This document shows positions 9,870 to 18,817 of a stretch of DNA of 64,000 bases, in pieces. The notes under the pieces were generated by a model. It made no database searches. It was not told where the DNA came from and saw only the letters and a program-made list of their open reading frames with translations. This DNA comes from JAXMHQ01 sp046346665 (GTDB lineage Bacteria > Verrucomicrobiota > Verrucomicrobiia > Limisphaerales > JAXMHQ01): positions 62,001 through 126,000 of the forward strand of contig JAXMHQ010000003.1 of NCBI GenBank assembly GCA_046346665.1, in the 5' to 3' direction. A program made the translations under genes and the position numbers. Each line of letters opens with the position of its first letter. Positions within the stretch are counted from its first letter, which is position 1.

Positions 9870-9997
9870 TCTAAATTGACTCACGCGAGGCATTCAACCG
9901 GCGACGGTTGAATGCCTTTGCGTTACCATGGGGCGAGGGCCGGCGTCCGCGCCGGCCCTGTTCCCCCTGGATTGATTCGTCCGGCAGAATCTGGTAT

Positions 9998-10018
9998 GGA
10001 CGCCGGGGACGGCGTCCC
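9998..10018. repeat. GGACGCC/GGCGTCC hairpin upstream of the second pectinesterase
   Basis: GGACGCC and GGCGTCC pair around a GGGGAC centre, ending 11 bp before the next ATG. The same GGGACGCCGTCCC core occurs at ~41944, ~42555 and ~52325 and as a paired, compensated form at 32403-32534, marking it as a dispersed REP-like element. Confidence 0.6.
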
Positions 10019-10029
10019 TCCCGATTGTT

Positions 10030-11757
10030 ATGAACCTGCTCCGACTGAACTCGACTTTCGTCCTCGGTGCCGCTCTCGCCGCATCGGCCCAAACCAACCT
10101 CACCGTCGCGCCCGACGGCTCGGCGCAGTTCCGAAGCGTTCAGGAAGCCATCATGGCCGTGCCCGCCGGCGCCGCCACCAACCCGGTGGTCATCCACATC
10201 AAACCGGGCACCTACCACGAACTCATTTACGTCCAGCATGAGAAGCGGTTTTTCAGGCTCGAAGGCGAGGACGCGCGGACGACCGTTCTCACTTACGATC
10301 TCTACGCGGGCATCACCAATGCGGAGGGCAAACCCATCGGGACATTCCGCACGCCGTCGACGACGATCGATGCGGACGATTTCACGGCGGAGAACCTGAC
10401 GTTCGAGAACAGCGCCGGGCCGCACGGGCAGGCGGTGGCCATCCGGATCGACGGCGACCGGGCTGCATTCCGGCACTGCCGGTTTCTCGGGTGGCAGGAC
10501 ACGATCCTGGCGAATCGCGGCCGTCATTATTTCGAGGACTGCGAAATCGCGGGGCACGTGGATTTCATTTTCGGCGCGGCGACGGCTTTCTTCGAACGCT
10601 GCCACATCCGCTGCCTGCGGGAGGGTTACATCACCGCGGCATCGACGCCGGAGGATCAGCGCTACGGGTTTGTGTTCCATCACGCGATCGTCACCGGCGA
10701 AGCGCCCGATGTGCGCACTTACCTGGGCCGGCCGTGGCGGATTCATGCGTCGACGGTTTTCCTGGAATCGGAGATGTCGGACGTGGTCCGGCCGGAGGGC
10801 TGGAACAACTGGAAAAAGCCGGAGGCGGAAAAGACGGCGCGCTACGCGGAATTTCAAAGCCGCGGCCCGGGCGCGCGCCCGGAATCGCGCGTGCCGTGGT
10901 CGAAACAGCTCACGCCGGCGGAGGCCCAGGATTACAGCGCGCAGAAAGTGCTGGCGGGTGCGGACGGCTGGAATCCCGCCGCGCCGGCGGCGGTCGCCGG
11001 AATTTTGAAGGACATCGAGTATGGCGTGGCATGCGGCGAAAGCCTGAGGCTGGACGCACAGATCCCGGCGGGTGCCGGCCCCTTTCCGGGCCTGCTGATT
11101 GTGCACGGCGGCGGATGGGGAGCCGGCGACAAGGCGACGGATGTTTCGACGCTGTTCGAGGCCTGTCACAAAGCGGGCCTCGCGTGGTTCTCGATCAATT
11201 ACCGCATGGCTCCGACGAATCGCTGGCCGGCGTGCTACGAAGACGTGCAGACGGCAACGCGCTGGTTGAAACGGCATGCGCCGGAATACCGCGTCGATCC
11301 GAATCGCGTGGCGATCCTGGGTTATTCAGCGGGCGGACAACTGGCGTTGCTGGCGGCGGTGACGGCCGATGCGGAGACGCGGGTGCGAGCCATGGTGGGC
11401 TGCGCGCCGCCGGCGGACCTGGTGGCCGACACCGATCACCGGGGCGGCCTGAGCAAGTCGCTGCAGGCGCTGCTGAATCGGCCGGAGGCGGATGCGGCCA
11501 CGCGGAAGCTGTTGTTCGAGATGTCGCCGATCAATCATCTGAATCCGGGCGCCCCGCCCTGCCTGCTGGTCCAGGGCGACGCGGACAAAACGGTTCCCTA
11601 TGAGCAGGCGACGGCGTTCCAGGCGCGGCTGCAGACGAACGGCGTAACCTGCGATTTGATGACGTTGAAGGGAGCGCCGCATCGGATCGTCGAATGGGAG
11701 AAGTTCGATCCGAACTGGCAAGCGCGGGTGGCGGAATGGATCAGGGCGAAGCTTTAG
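10030..11757 (+). CDS. Secreted pectinesterase (CE8) fused to an alpha/beta-hydrolase esterase
   Basis: 575 residues with a short signal peptide (STFVLGAALAASAQ). Residues ~20-300 are a canonical CE8 pectin methylesterase: GSAQFRSVQEAIM, GQAVAIRIDG, WQDTI (~157), VDFIFG (~177) and LGRPW (~232), carrying both catalytic Asp residues and the Arg. Residues ~335-575 are an alpha/beta hydrolase of the acetyl-esterase/BD-FAE type: oxyanion motif VHGGGWG (~358), nucleophile Ser in GYSAGG (~431), Asp in GDADKTVP (~516) and His in GAPHRI (~548), so the triad is complete. One polypeptide would remove methyl esters and probably acetyl (or feruloyl) esters from pectin; the second specificity is inferred. 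It precedes polygalacturonase on the same strand. Confidence 0.9.
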   Translation: MNLLRLNSTFVLGAALAASAQTNLTVAPDGSAQFRSVQEAIMAVPAGAATNPVVIHIKPGTYHELIYVQHEKRFFRLEGEDARTTVLTYDLYAGITNAEGKPIGTFRTPSTTIDADDFTAENLTFENSAGPHGQAVAIRIDGDRAAFRHCRFLGWQDTILANRGRHYFEDCEIAGHVDFIFGAATAFFERCHIRCLREGYITAASTPEDQRYGFVFHHAIVTGEAPDVRTYLGRPWRIHASTVFLESEMSDVVRPEGWNNWKKPEAEKTARYAEFQSRGPGARPESRVPWSKQLTPAEAQDYSAQKVLAGADGWNPAAPAAVAGILKDIEYGVACGESLRLDAQIPAGAGPFPGLLIVHGGGWGAGDKATDVSTLFEACHKAGLAWFSINYRMAPTNRWPACYEDVQTATRWLKRHAPEYRVDPNRVAILGYSAGGQLALLAAVTADAETRVRAMVGCAPPADLVADTDHRGGLSKSLQALLNRPEADAATRKLLFEMSPINHLNPGAPPCLLVQGDADKTVPYEQATAFQARLQTNGVTCDLMTLKGAPHRIVEWEKFDPNWQARVAEWIRAKL

Positions 11758-11877
11758 TCGAGGGTCGAGAGTCGAGGGTCGAGGGCCTGACCTGCGGACT
11801 ACACAAACCCTCGTGATTCCGGTCGGGTTCGGAAGCCCGAAGGTCAGGCTCTCGACGCTCGACCCTCGGACATCGAC
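11757..11877. repeat. Iterated GTCGAGG palindrome
   Basis: The left arm (11757-11792) is built of GTCGAGG/GTCGAGA heptamers ending in CCTGACC. The right arm (11842-11877) is its imperfect reverse complement beginning GGTCAGG. The ~36-bp arms enclose a 49-bp centre. The left arm starts inside the stop codon of the esterase fusion gene. A sister copy lies at 34790-34903. Confidence 0.8.
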
Positions 11878-11975
11878 TGATTCATGCACAAATTTCAAAC
11901 TGATTTGCCGAAAGTCGGCTTCATTTTATCCGCCGGATAGGCTATCCACTCCCACACCATAACTCGTCCAATCCC

Positions 11976-13268
11976 ATGAATCCGAATCGCCTGATTTGCC
12001 TTTTGTCCCTGGTCGCGGTCCTTGTCGTCCTTTCTTCGCGCGGCGCCGACGCTCGACTTTTTGACGTGCGCGAGTATGGCGCCAAAGGCGATGGCAACAC
12101 GGTGGACACGGCGGCGGTGCAGAAGGCGCTGGACGCCTGCGGCAAGGCCGGAGGCGGCACGGTGCTATTCCCGGCGGGCATCTACCTGAGCCAGCCGATC
12201 AAAATCAAGGACAAGACCACGCTGAAGCTGGAGGCGAAAGCGACGCTCAAGGCGACGGATGACCCGGCGGATTTCCGCGGATCGTCGCCGTCGAATTACA
12301 CGGCGTTCATCACGGGCAAAAACCTCGAGTCGCTCACGATCACCGGGCCGGGAACGATTGACGGTTCGGGCGCGAAGTGGTGGGAACCGGCGGAGGAGGC
12401 GCGCCGCAAAACGCCGGGCTACACCCTGCCCCGCCCGAATTTAATCGTCCTCACCAGCTGCAAGAATGTGCGCGTCGAAAACATCACGCTCCAGAATTCG
12501 CCAAAGTTCCATCTCGTGCCGACTGATTGCGACGGCGTCGTCATCAGCAACGTGACCATCACCGCCCCGCCCCGCTCGGCGAACACGGATGCAATCGATC
12601 CCAGCGCCAGCCGGCACGTGCTGATCACGCACTGCAAAATCGACGTGGGCGACGACAACGTGGCGATCAAGGCGGGCAAGAAAATGGAGGGGCGCGAATT
12701 CGCCACGGAAGACATCGAGGTGGCGCATTGCACCTTCCTGCACGGGCATGGAATGTCGATCGGCAGCGAAGTGGTGGGCGGAGTGAAAAACGTGCGGGTG
12801 CACGATTGCACGTTCGAGGGGACGGAGAACGGCATCCGGATCAAGTCGCAGCGCGGCCGGGGCGGCCTGGTGGAGGACATCAGCTACAGCAACATCACGA
12901 TGAAAAACGTGGACCCGGCGATCACCTTCACGTGCTTTTACATGTTCAATTCGAAAGGCGACCCAACGCAGCCCGCCGCGCCGGCCAAGGAGGAAGCGTC
13001 CCCCTCGAAAGACAAAGTGCCCGTCTACCGCAACATCCGGGTCACCAACCTGAAAGCAACCTGCACGGACTCAGCCGGGGTGATCCTGGGTCTGCCCGAC
13101 AGCCGGATCGAGAACGTGGCACTTGAGAACGTGCAAATCACCGCGGCCACAACCGGTCTGAAGATTCAGAACGCTTCGGGGATTGACTTCAAAAACGTGA
13201 ACATCACGCCAAAAACCGGCCCAGCCGTAATCACGGAAAACGCGCAGGTAACAGGATTGGCGCATTGA
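11976..13268 (+). CDS. Secreted polygalacturonase, GH28
   Basis: 430 residues with a clear signal peptide (LICLLSLVAVLVVLSSRGADA). It opens with the GH28 signature DVREYGAKGDGNTVDTAA and carries the active-site motifs of the parallel beta-helix: NTDAIDP (~203; canonical NTDGID), GDDNVAIK (~225; the two catalytic Asp), GHGMSIGS (~258; catalytic His) and RIKS (~288). It should hydrolyse alpha-1,4-galacturonan after de-esterification. Length matches single-domain bacterial GH28. A Pro/Ala/Lys/Glu-rich loop (~330-345) is inserted near the C-terminus. It follows the pectinesterase fusion by 218 bp, separated by the GTCGAGG palindrome. Confidence 0.93.
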   Translation: MNPNRLICLLSLVAVLVVLSSRGADARLFDVREYGAKGDGNTVDTAAVQKALDACGKAGGGTVLFPAGIYLSQPIKIKDKTTLKLEAKATLKATDDPADFRGSSPSNYTAFITGKNLESLTITGPGTIDGSGAKWWEPAEEARRKTPGYTLPRPNLIVLTSCKNVRVENITLQNSPKFHLVPTDCDGVVISNVTITAPPRSANTDAIDPSASRHVLITHCKIDVGDDNVAIKAGKKMEGREFATEDIEVAHCTFLHGHGMSIGSEVVGGVKNVRVHDCTFEGTENGIRIKSQRGRGGLVEDISYSNITMKNVDPAITFTCFYMFNSKGDPTQPAAPAKEEASPSKDKVPVYRNIRVTNLKATCTDSAGVILGLPDSRIENVALENVQITAATTGLKIQNASGIDFKNVNITPKTGPAVITENAQVTGLAH

Positions 13269-13274
13269 TGGGCA

Positions 13275-13348
13275 AAGGGGTCAGTCCTATAATTGTGAAT
13301 CATGCGCCAATTTGGCTCGAATATTCACGATTATAGGACTGACCCCTT
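13275..13348. repeat. Long inverted repeat with 26-bp arms
   Basis: Arms 13275-13300 (starting AAGGGGTCAGTCCTATAATT) and 13323-13348 are reverse complements with one mismatch. The 22-bp spacer contains the palindrome GCCAATTTGGC. It lies 6 bp after the polygalacturonase stop. Size and form fit an element mobilised by a REP-associated Y1 transposase; it could also terminate transcription. Confidence 0.8.
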
Positions 13349-13376
13349 CGTGCGCAGGTGAGCGGGCTGCCGGCCA

Positions 13377-13396
13377 CCGCGATTGTAAAATCGCGG
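13377..13396. repeat. CCGCGATT...AATCGCGG REP hairpin
   Basis: CCGCGATT and AATCGCGG flank GTAA, forming an 8-bp stem. It is one of at least twelve copies of the window-wide GTAGCCGC...GCGG family, here 19 bp before the DUF4861 start codon. Confidence 0.75.
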
Positions 13397-13414
13397 AGGG
13401 TTGGATATGCGATT

Positions 13415-14569
13415 ATGACAAGACTGCTTGTGTTGGAACTGGCCGTGGGATTGATGGCGGGGGTTGCGGGTGGGGCCGGCCTGGAGATCCGGGCGGTGAA
13501 CCCGCTGGACACGGCGCGCTCGGCGGAGACGCTTGAGTTGCCGCGCTCGCTGCTGGCGCCGCTGGGCGAAAAGGATCTGCGGCGCATTCATGTGAAGGAC
13601 GCGGCGGGGAAGGAATATCTTTGCCAGGCGATCGACACCGATGGCGACGACGCGCCGGACCTGGTGATTTTTCAGTCGGATTTCGCACCGTCGGAGACGC
13701 GGCAGTTCACGGTCTTCACCGGGTCGAAGTGGATTTACACAAAGGAGCAGTTCCGGGCGCATGGCCGGTTTGTGCGGGAGCGCTGCGATGATTTCGCGTG
13801 GGAGAACGACCGGATCGCGCACCGGATGTATGGTCGCGCGCTGGAGACGTGGGGGCCGGAGCCGCTCACCAGCAGCGCGGTGGACGTATGGTCGAAGCGC
13901 ACGTCGCGCCTGGTGATCGAGGACTGGTACCTGCTGGACAATTATCACAGCGACGCGGGTGAAGGGGCGGATTTTTATTCGGCGGGCACGACGCGCGGGC
14001 TGGGTGGCACGGGGTTGTGGGCGGACGGACGGCTGTGGGTCTCGCGCAACTTCGTTCAATCGCGCGTGCTCGCGAACGGCCCGATCCGGGTCGAATTCGA
14101 ACTGACCTACGAGCCGTTTGACGTGAACGGAATCAGCGTCGCGGAGACGAAGCGGATCCGGCTGGATGCGGGCCGCAACCTGGATCATTTCGAGAGCCGG
14201 TTCGAGGCGTTCGTTCGGCCCGGGCAGACGGTTCCCCTCACCTGCGCGATCGGTGTTCGAAAGGCGAACCTCGAGCAGAAGGAACTCAATGCCGGCGCAG
14301 GCTGGCTGGCGGCGTGGGAGCGGATGGAGAAAAACGCGGGCGGCCAGGGCGACGCGGTGATTTTCGACCCGAAGAATTTCGAATCGCAAACCGAGGACAA
14401 GCTGAACCTGCTGGTGCTGGAGAAAGTGCCGGCGGACGGACGCGTGTCGTATGACGCGGGGTTCTGCTGGGACAAGGCGGGGCCGATCAAGGACGCCGCG
14501 GCTTGGAAAGCGTATGTGGAGAAGACCGCGCGCGAACTGGCGGCGCCGGTGGTGGTGACGGCCCGATAG
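13415..14569 (+). CDS. Secreted DUF4861-family protein
   Basis: 384 residues from the ATG at 13415, which gives a signal peptide (LLVLELAVGLMAGVAGGAG); an in-frame ATG at 13358 would place a REP hairpin inside the gene. The body resembles DUF4861 proteins, which recur in pectin, rhamnogalacturonan and alginate loci but have no assigned reaction: VNPLDTARSAETLELP at the start, YGRALETWGPEP, YHSDAGEGADFYSAGTTRGLGG, and a terminal YDAGFCWDKAGPIKD. Mature protein is predicted periplasmic or secreted. It sits between polygalacturonase and the GH105 hydrolase, so a role in handling unsaturated uronate oligomers or their decorations is likely. The family assignment is from recall of conserved motifs. 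Confidence 0.75.
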   Translation: MTRLLVLELAVGLMAGVAGGAGLEIRAVNPLDTARSAETLELPRSLLAPLGEKDLRRIHVKDAAGKEYLCQAIDTDGDDAPDLVIFQSDFAPSETRQFTVFTGSKWIYTKEQFRAHGRFVRERCDDFAWENDRIAHRMYGRALETWGPEPLTSSAVDVWSKRTSRLVIEDWYLLDNYHSDAGEGADFYSAGTTRGLGGTGLWADGRLWVSRNFVQSRVLANGPIRVEFELTYEPFDVNGISVAETKRIRLDAGRNLDHFESRFEAFVRPGQTVPLTCAIGVRKANLEQKELNAGAGWLAAWERMEKNAGGQGDAVIFDPKNFESQTEDKLNLLVLEKVPADGRVSYDAGFCWDKAGPIKDAAAWKAYVEKTARELAAPVVVTAR

Positions 14570-14570
14570 A

Positions 14571-14608
14571 GAGTTTAAGAGTTTAAGAGTTTAGGAGTTT
14601 AAGAATTA
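14571..14608. repeat. Iterated GAGTTTAA run
   Basis: Four tandem copies of a GAGTTTAAG/GAGTTTAGG unit begin 2 bp after the DUF4861 stop. The same unit forms a full palindrome at 18811-18909. Confidence 0.75.
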
Positions 14609-14697
14609 AACAACTGAAATGTTTCAATGCGCACGGGGGGGGGCTTGCCCGCGCCAATTAGCCATGTAACGGTTTGACCCTTTAACTTTCCAAAACC

Positions 14698-15891
14698 ATG
14701 AGACGACTTCCGTTCTGGCTCGCGCTTGCTTTCGCCACGGCCTGTCCCGCCGCGACGCCGCTGGAGTGGTCGGTGCGGATGGCGGATTCGGAGATGGCGC
14801 GGCGCGGGGACAGTTTGTCGTGGAAGCAGGGAGGTGCGGCGAAGTGGGATTACACGACCGGTTTGTTTGCGCTGGCGCTGCTGGATCTGCAGCGGTGCAC
14901 CACGAATCCCGCTTACGGCGCCTGGGCGGAGCGGACGATCGGGTCCTTCATCGCGCCCGACGGAAGCATTCACGGCTACAAACCCGACGAGTTTCAGCTC
15001 GATCATCTCAATCCGGGCAAGGCGGTGCTGCGATTGTATGATGCGACGCGCGATCCGAAGTATCTGAAGGCGGCGGAGCGGTTGCGGGCGCAGCTTGGGA
15101 AGCAGCCGCGGACGGCGGACGGCGGGTTTTGGCACAAGCAACGGTATACGAATCAAATGTGGCTGGACGGGCTTTACATGGGGGGGCCGTTTTACGCGGA
15201 GTGCGCGGTGCGATTTCACGAGCCTGCGTCGTCGATGGACGACGTCGCCCGCCAGTTTCTCGTCATGGCCGGGCATGCCTATTCGACGAACGCGGGGCTG
15301 TTGTATCACGGCTGGGACGAGAAGCGGGCGCAGGCGTGGGCGGATCCGGTCACGGGGTTGTCGTCGAATTTCTGGGGTCGTGCGGTGGGGTGGTATGCGA
15401 TGGGGCTGGTGGACGCGCTGGATTTTGTTCCGACGAACCATGCGAAGCGACCGGAGTTGCTGGGATTGCTGACCAATGTTTGTTCGGGCATCCGGCGCTG
15501 GCAGGATCCGAAGAGCGGGTTGTGGTGGCAGGTGCTGGATCAGCCGGGGCGCGACGGGAACTACCTGGAGGCCACGGCGTCGGCGATGTTTGTGTATGCG
15601 ATTGCGAAGGGGGTGAACCGGGGTTGGCTGGACCGGGCCTGGCTGCCGGTGGCGGCGCGGGGTTACGAAGGGCTGCAGGAGGATTTGGTTCGGGAGGATG
15701 CCGGTGGAGGACTTTCGCTCACGCGATGTTGTTCGGTGGCGGGGCTTGGGTTTGGACGGGACGGGTCGTATGCCTATTATCTTCGTGAACCCGTGGTGGA
15801 CAATGACTTGAAAGGCATTGGGCCGTTCATCCTGGCGGGTTGGGAGATGCAGTCGGCCCTGGGACTGCCCTGTGGTTCGGGCCTGAAATAG
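14698..15891 (+). CDS. Unsaturated uronyl / rhamnogalacturonyl hydrolase, GH105 (YteR-like)
   Basis: 397 residues with a signal peptide (LPFWLALAFATACPAATP). It shows the (alpha/alpha)6-barrel pattern of GH105/GH88: KWDYTTGLFALALLDL, the catalytic Asp in QMWLDGLYMGGPFYA (~157), HGWDEKRAQAWADP and SNFWGRAVGWYAMGLVDAL, then GLWWQVLDQPGRDGNYLEATASAM. The enzyme hydrates the double bond of the terminal 4,5-unsaturated galacturonate left by lyases, releasing it from rhamnogalacturonan or homogalacturonan oligomers. The signal peptide suggests a periplasmic site of action, whereas many homologues are cytoplasmic. It belongs to the same-strand pectin run and precedes uxaE by 143 bp. Confidence 0.92.
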   Translation: MRRLPFWLALAFATACPAATPLEWSVRMADSEMARRGDSLSWKQGGAAKWDYTTGLFALALLDLQRCTTNPAYGAWAERTIGSFIAPDGSIHGYKPDEFQLDHLNPGKAVLRLYDATRDPKYLKAAERLRAQLGKQPRTADGGFWHKQRYTNQMWLDGLYMGGPFYAECAVRFHEPASSMDDVARQFLVMAGHAYSTNAGLLYHGWDEKRAQAWADPVTGLSSNFWGRAVGWYAMGLVDALDFVPTNHAKRPELLGLLTNVCSGIRRWQDPKSGLWWQVLDQPGRDGNYLEATASAMFVYAIAKGVNRGWLDRAWLPVAARGYEGLQEDLVREDAGGGLSLTRCCSVAGLGFGRDGSYAYYLREPVVDNDLKGIGPFILAGWEMQSALGLPCGSGLK

Positions 15892-16034
15892 GTGCTGGAA
15901 ATTTCGCGGATTCCGATCGAGACTGTTGCAGATCCCCGCAGGTGCAGAAAAGTCAACTGGGTGTGCAAAAGATCGTCATTCTCCTGTTCGGGACCGGGGG
16001 TATGCTAGGTGTGCCCTGAATGGGCTTAATGTTT

Positions 16035-17354
16035 ATGGCGAAATTTTTAGCAATCGAGAAGTTTTCGTTCGGTGTTGGCGACCGGTTTGCCCATCAGGCC
16101 AAGGCCCAGTTGAAAGCCTGCATCCTGGCTTCACAGAACGGCATCGACGTGGTTCCTGTCTGGAACAAATCCAACCGCGAACATGTCATCATCGGGTCGG
16201 AACCCCTCAGCACGCGGGCGGCGGCCGACGCGGCGGTGCGGGAACTGGGCTGGAAGCACCCTTACCACATTGACGCCGACCACATCCGGCTGGAGACGGT
16301 TGATCGTTTTCTGCCGCATTCGGATTTCTACACGATCGATGTGGCGGACTGGATTGGGAAGCCGGCGGCGGACGGAGCGCCGGCGGCGTTCACGGACCGG
16401 CATCCGGAGCTGGTGGGGAGCATCAGTATTCCGGGCATTGAGGAGCCGTTCAAGACGACGCTGGGGGACGTGCAGCGCATTGCGGGCAAGTATCTTCTGG
16501 CGGTGCAGGAGGCGGGAAAGATTTACCGTCACATTGCGGACAAAAAGGGCGCGGCGAAGTTCATCACGGAAGTGTCGATGGACGAAACGGATTATCCGCA
16601 GACGCCGCCCGAGCTGCTGGTGATTTTGGCGGCGTTATCGGACGAAGGAATTCCGCTGCAGACCATTGCGCCGAAGTTCACGGGGCGGTTCAACAAGGGT
16701 GTGGATTACGTGGGCGACGTTGCGAAGTTCGACAAGGAATTCAATGACGACCTGAGCGTGATTGCGCATGCGATCCGCATTTACGGGCTTCCGTCGACGT
16801 TGAAGCTGAGCGTGCATTCCGGGAGCGACAAGTTTTCGATTTACCCGCTGATCCGGCGGGCGATTGCGCGGCACAATGCCGGCTTGCACATCAAGACGGC
16901 GGGCACGACGTGGCTGGAGGAGCTGATCGGGCTCGCCGAGGCGGGCGGCAGCGGGCTGGCGCTGGCGAAGGAAGTTTACGCCGGGGCCATTGAGCACGTC
17001 GACGAACTCTGCGCGCCTTACGCCACGGTGATCGACATCGACCCCAACCGCCTTCCTTCCGCGAAGGTCGTGAATGGCTGGACGTCGGAGCAATATGTGT
17101 CGGCCCTGCGGCACGACCAGAAAAACCCGGCGTTCAATCCCAGCTTGCGCCAGCTCCTGCATGTTGGTTATAAGGTCGCATCAAAACTCGGCCAACGTTA
17201 CCTGGACGCCCTGAACACGCACGAGGCCAGCGTCGCGAGAAACGTGACGAACAACCTGTTCGAACGCCATCTCCGTCCGCTGTTCCTCGCCGGGCGCGAC
17301 CAGGAATCCCGCAAACTGGCGCGTCCCGCCGCCCAAGCCCAGGTTTCCGCATGA
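16035..17354 (+). CDS. uxaE: Tagaturonate epimerase
   Basis: 439 residues from ATG 16035 (in-frame ATGs also at 16020 and 16029). The opening KFLAIEKFSFGVGDRFAHQAKAQL and the segments WNKSNREHVIIGSEP, HIDADHIRLETVDRFLPHSDFYTIDVADWIG, KFTGRFNKGVDYVGDV and LKLSVHSGSDKFSIYP are the UxaE pattern known from Thermotoga. UxaE interconverts D-tagaturonate and D-fructuronate, letting galacturonate catabolism join the glucuronate branch without tagaturonate reductase/altronate steps. Conserved His, Asp and Glu residues suit a metal-dependent TIM-barrel epimerase. The stop overlaps the uxaC start by 4 bp (ATGA), so the two are co-translated. Confidence 0.88.
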   Translation: MAKFLAIEKFSFGVGDRFAHQAKAQLKACILASQNGIDVVPVWNKSNREHVIIGSEPLSTRAAADAAVRELGWKHPYHIDADHIRLETVDRFLPHSDFYTIDVADWIGKPAADGAPAAFTDRHPELVGSISIPGIEEPFKTTLGDVQRIAGKYLLAVQEAGKIYRHIADKKGAAKFITEVSMDETDYPQTPPELLVILAALSDEGIPLQTIAPKFTGRFNKGVDYVGDVAKFDKEFNDDLSVIAHAIRIYGLPSTLKLSVHSGSDKFSIYPLIRRAIARHNAGLHIKTAGTTWLEELIGLAEAGGSGLALAKEVYAGAIEHVDELCAPYATVIDIDPNRLPSAKVVNGWTSEQYVSALRHDQKNPAFNPSLRQLLHVGYKVASKLGQRYLDALNTHEASVARNVTNNLFERHLRPLFLAGRDQESRKLARPAAQAQVSA

Positions 17355-18817
17355 AATTCGTCCACGAAGACTTCCTGCTCCAGAGCCGGACCGCCCGGCG
17401 TTTGTACCACGAATTCGCCGAGAGCGAGCCGATCCTGGATTATCACTGTCATCTCCCGCCGAAGGACATCGCGGAGAACCGGCGGTTCAACAACCTGTTC
17501 GAGATCTGGCTGGAGGGCGACCATTACAAGTGGCGCGCCATGCGGTCCAACGGCGTCGCGGAACGCTTCTGCACGGGGCACGCGGATCCGTTCGAGAAAT
17601 TCCGCGCCTGGGCCGCCACCGTGCCGCACACGCTGCGCAACCCGCTGTATCACTGGACGCACCTCGAACTGAAGCGCTACTTCGGCATCGAGGAGTTGCT
17701 CGACGAAACCACCGCGTCCCGCGTCTGGAAGCGCGCCAACGAGCAGCTTGCCACTCCCGCCCTCACCACCCAGGGCATCCTCCGCAAGTTCAACGTCAAA
17801 ACACTCTGCACCACCGACGATCCCGTCGACGACCTGCGCTATCACGAAATGATGGCCGCAGCCGACATGTCCACCCGCGTCCTCCCCGCTTTCCGGCCGG
17901 ACAAGGCCCTGACCGTGGACCAACCGGAGGCGTTCAAACGCTGGGTCGGCCTGCTCGCCGCGGCCAGCGACATGGAGATCCCGACATTCGGCCGGTTCCT
18001 GGAAGCCCTCGCCTCGCGCCACGAGTTTTTCCACGCGCACGGCTGCCGCCTGTCGGATCACGGCATGAACCGCTGTTACTCGGATTTCCCGACCGAAAAA
18101 GCCGCCGCGGCGATTTTTGCGCGCGCGCTCAAGGGCAAAGCTGCGTCACCCGGGGAACATTCCCAGTTCGCGTCGTTCATGATGCTGTTTTTCGGGCAGC
18201 TTGACGCGTCGAAGAACTGGACGAAGCAGCTCCACCTCGGCGCGCTTCGGAACAACAACACCCGCCTGCTCAAGCAACTCGGGCCGGACACCGGGTTCGA
18301 TTCCATCGGCGATTTCCCGCAAGCCGTCGCGCTGGCGGCCTACCTGGACCGTCTCGACCAGGAAAATTCGCTGCCCAAGACCATCATTTACAACCTCAAC
18401 CCGGCGGACAATTACGTGTTCGCGACGATGCTGGGCAATTTCCAGGACGGCACCATCCCGGGCAAATTACAGCTCGGATCGGGCTGGTGGTTCCTCGATC
18501 AGAAGGAAGGAATCGAGTGGCAGCTCAACGCGCTCTCAAATCTCGGCCTCCTCTCCCGCTTCATCGGCATGATCACCGATTCCCGGTCGTTCATGTCCTA
18601 TCCGCGCCATGAGTATTTCCGCCGCGTGCTCTGCAACCTGGTCGGCCGCGACGTGGAGAACAACGAGATTCCCGACGACGACTCGTTGCTCGGCCCGATC
18701 ATCCGGAACATCTGCTACGAAAACGCCCGCCAGTATCTCGCCCTGCCCGACCCGGAACCGAACGGCGGCCAGGCAAGGAAGCGCACGAACGGCGAAGCGA
18801 GGAAAAAAGCAGTTTAA
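17351..18817 (+). CDS. uxaC: Uronate (glucuronate/galacturonate) isomerase
   Basis: 488 residues, close to the usual ~470. The N-terminus KFVHEDFLLQSRTARRLYHE, the metal motif LDYHCHLPPKDIAENRRF (HxH), LCTTDDPVDDLRYH, HGCRLSDHG and LGSGWWFLDQKEGIEWQLN are diagnostic of amidohydrolase-fold uronate isomerase. It converts D-galacturonate to D-tagaturonate and D-glucuronate to D-fructuronate in the cytoplasm. It is translationally coupled to uxaE, the next enzyme in the pathway. No dehydratase, KDG kinase or aldolase gene is nearby, so the lower pathway is elsewhere. The Lys/Arg-rich tail (residues ~470-488) is an extension, and the stop codon lies in the left arm of the GAGTTTAAG palindrome. Confidence 0.94.
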   Translation: MKFVHEDFLLQSRTARRLYHEFAESEPILDYHCHLPPKDIAENRRFNNLFEIWLEGDHYKWRAMRSNGVAERFCTGHADPFEKFRAWAATVPHTLRNPLYHWTHLELKRYFGIEELLDETTASRVWKRANEQLATPALTTQGILRKFNVKTLCTTDDPVDDLRYHEMMAAADMSTRVLPAFRPDKALTVDQPEAFKRWVGLLAAASDMEIPTFGRFLEALASRHEFFHAHGCRLSDHGMNRCYSDFPTEKAAAAIFARALKGKAASPGEHSQFASFMMLFFGQLDASKNWTKQLHLGALRNNNTRLLKQLGPDTGFDSIGDFPQAVALAAYLDRLDQENSLPKTIIYNLNPADNYVFATMLGNFQDGTIPGKLQLGSGWWFLDQKEGIEWQLNALSNLGLLSRFIGMITDSRSFMSYPRHEYFRRVLCNLVGRDVENNEIPDDDSLLGPIIRNICYENARQYLALPDPEPNGGQARKRTNGEARKKAV

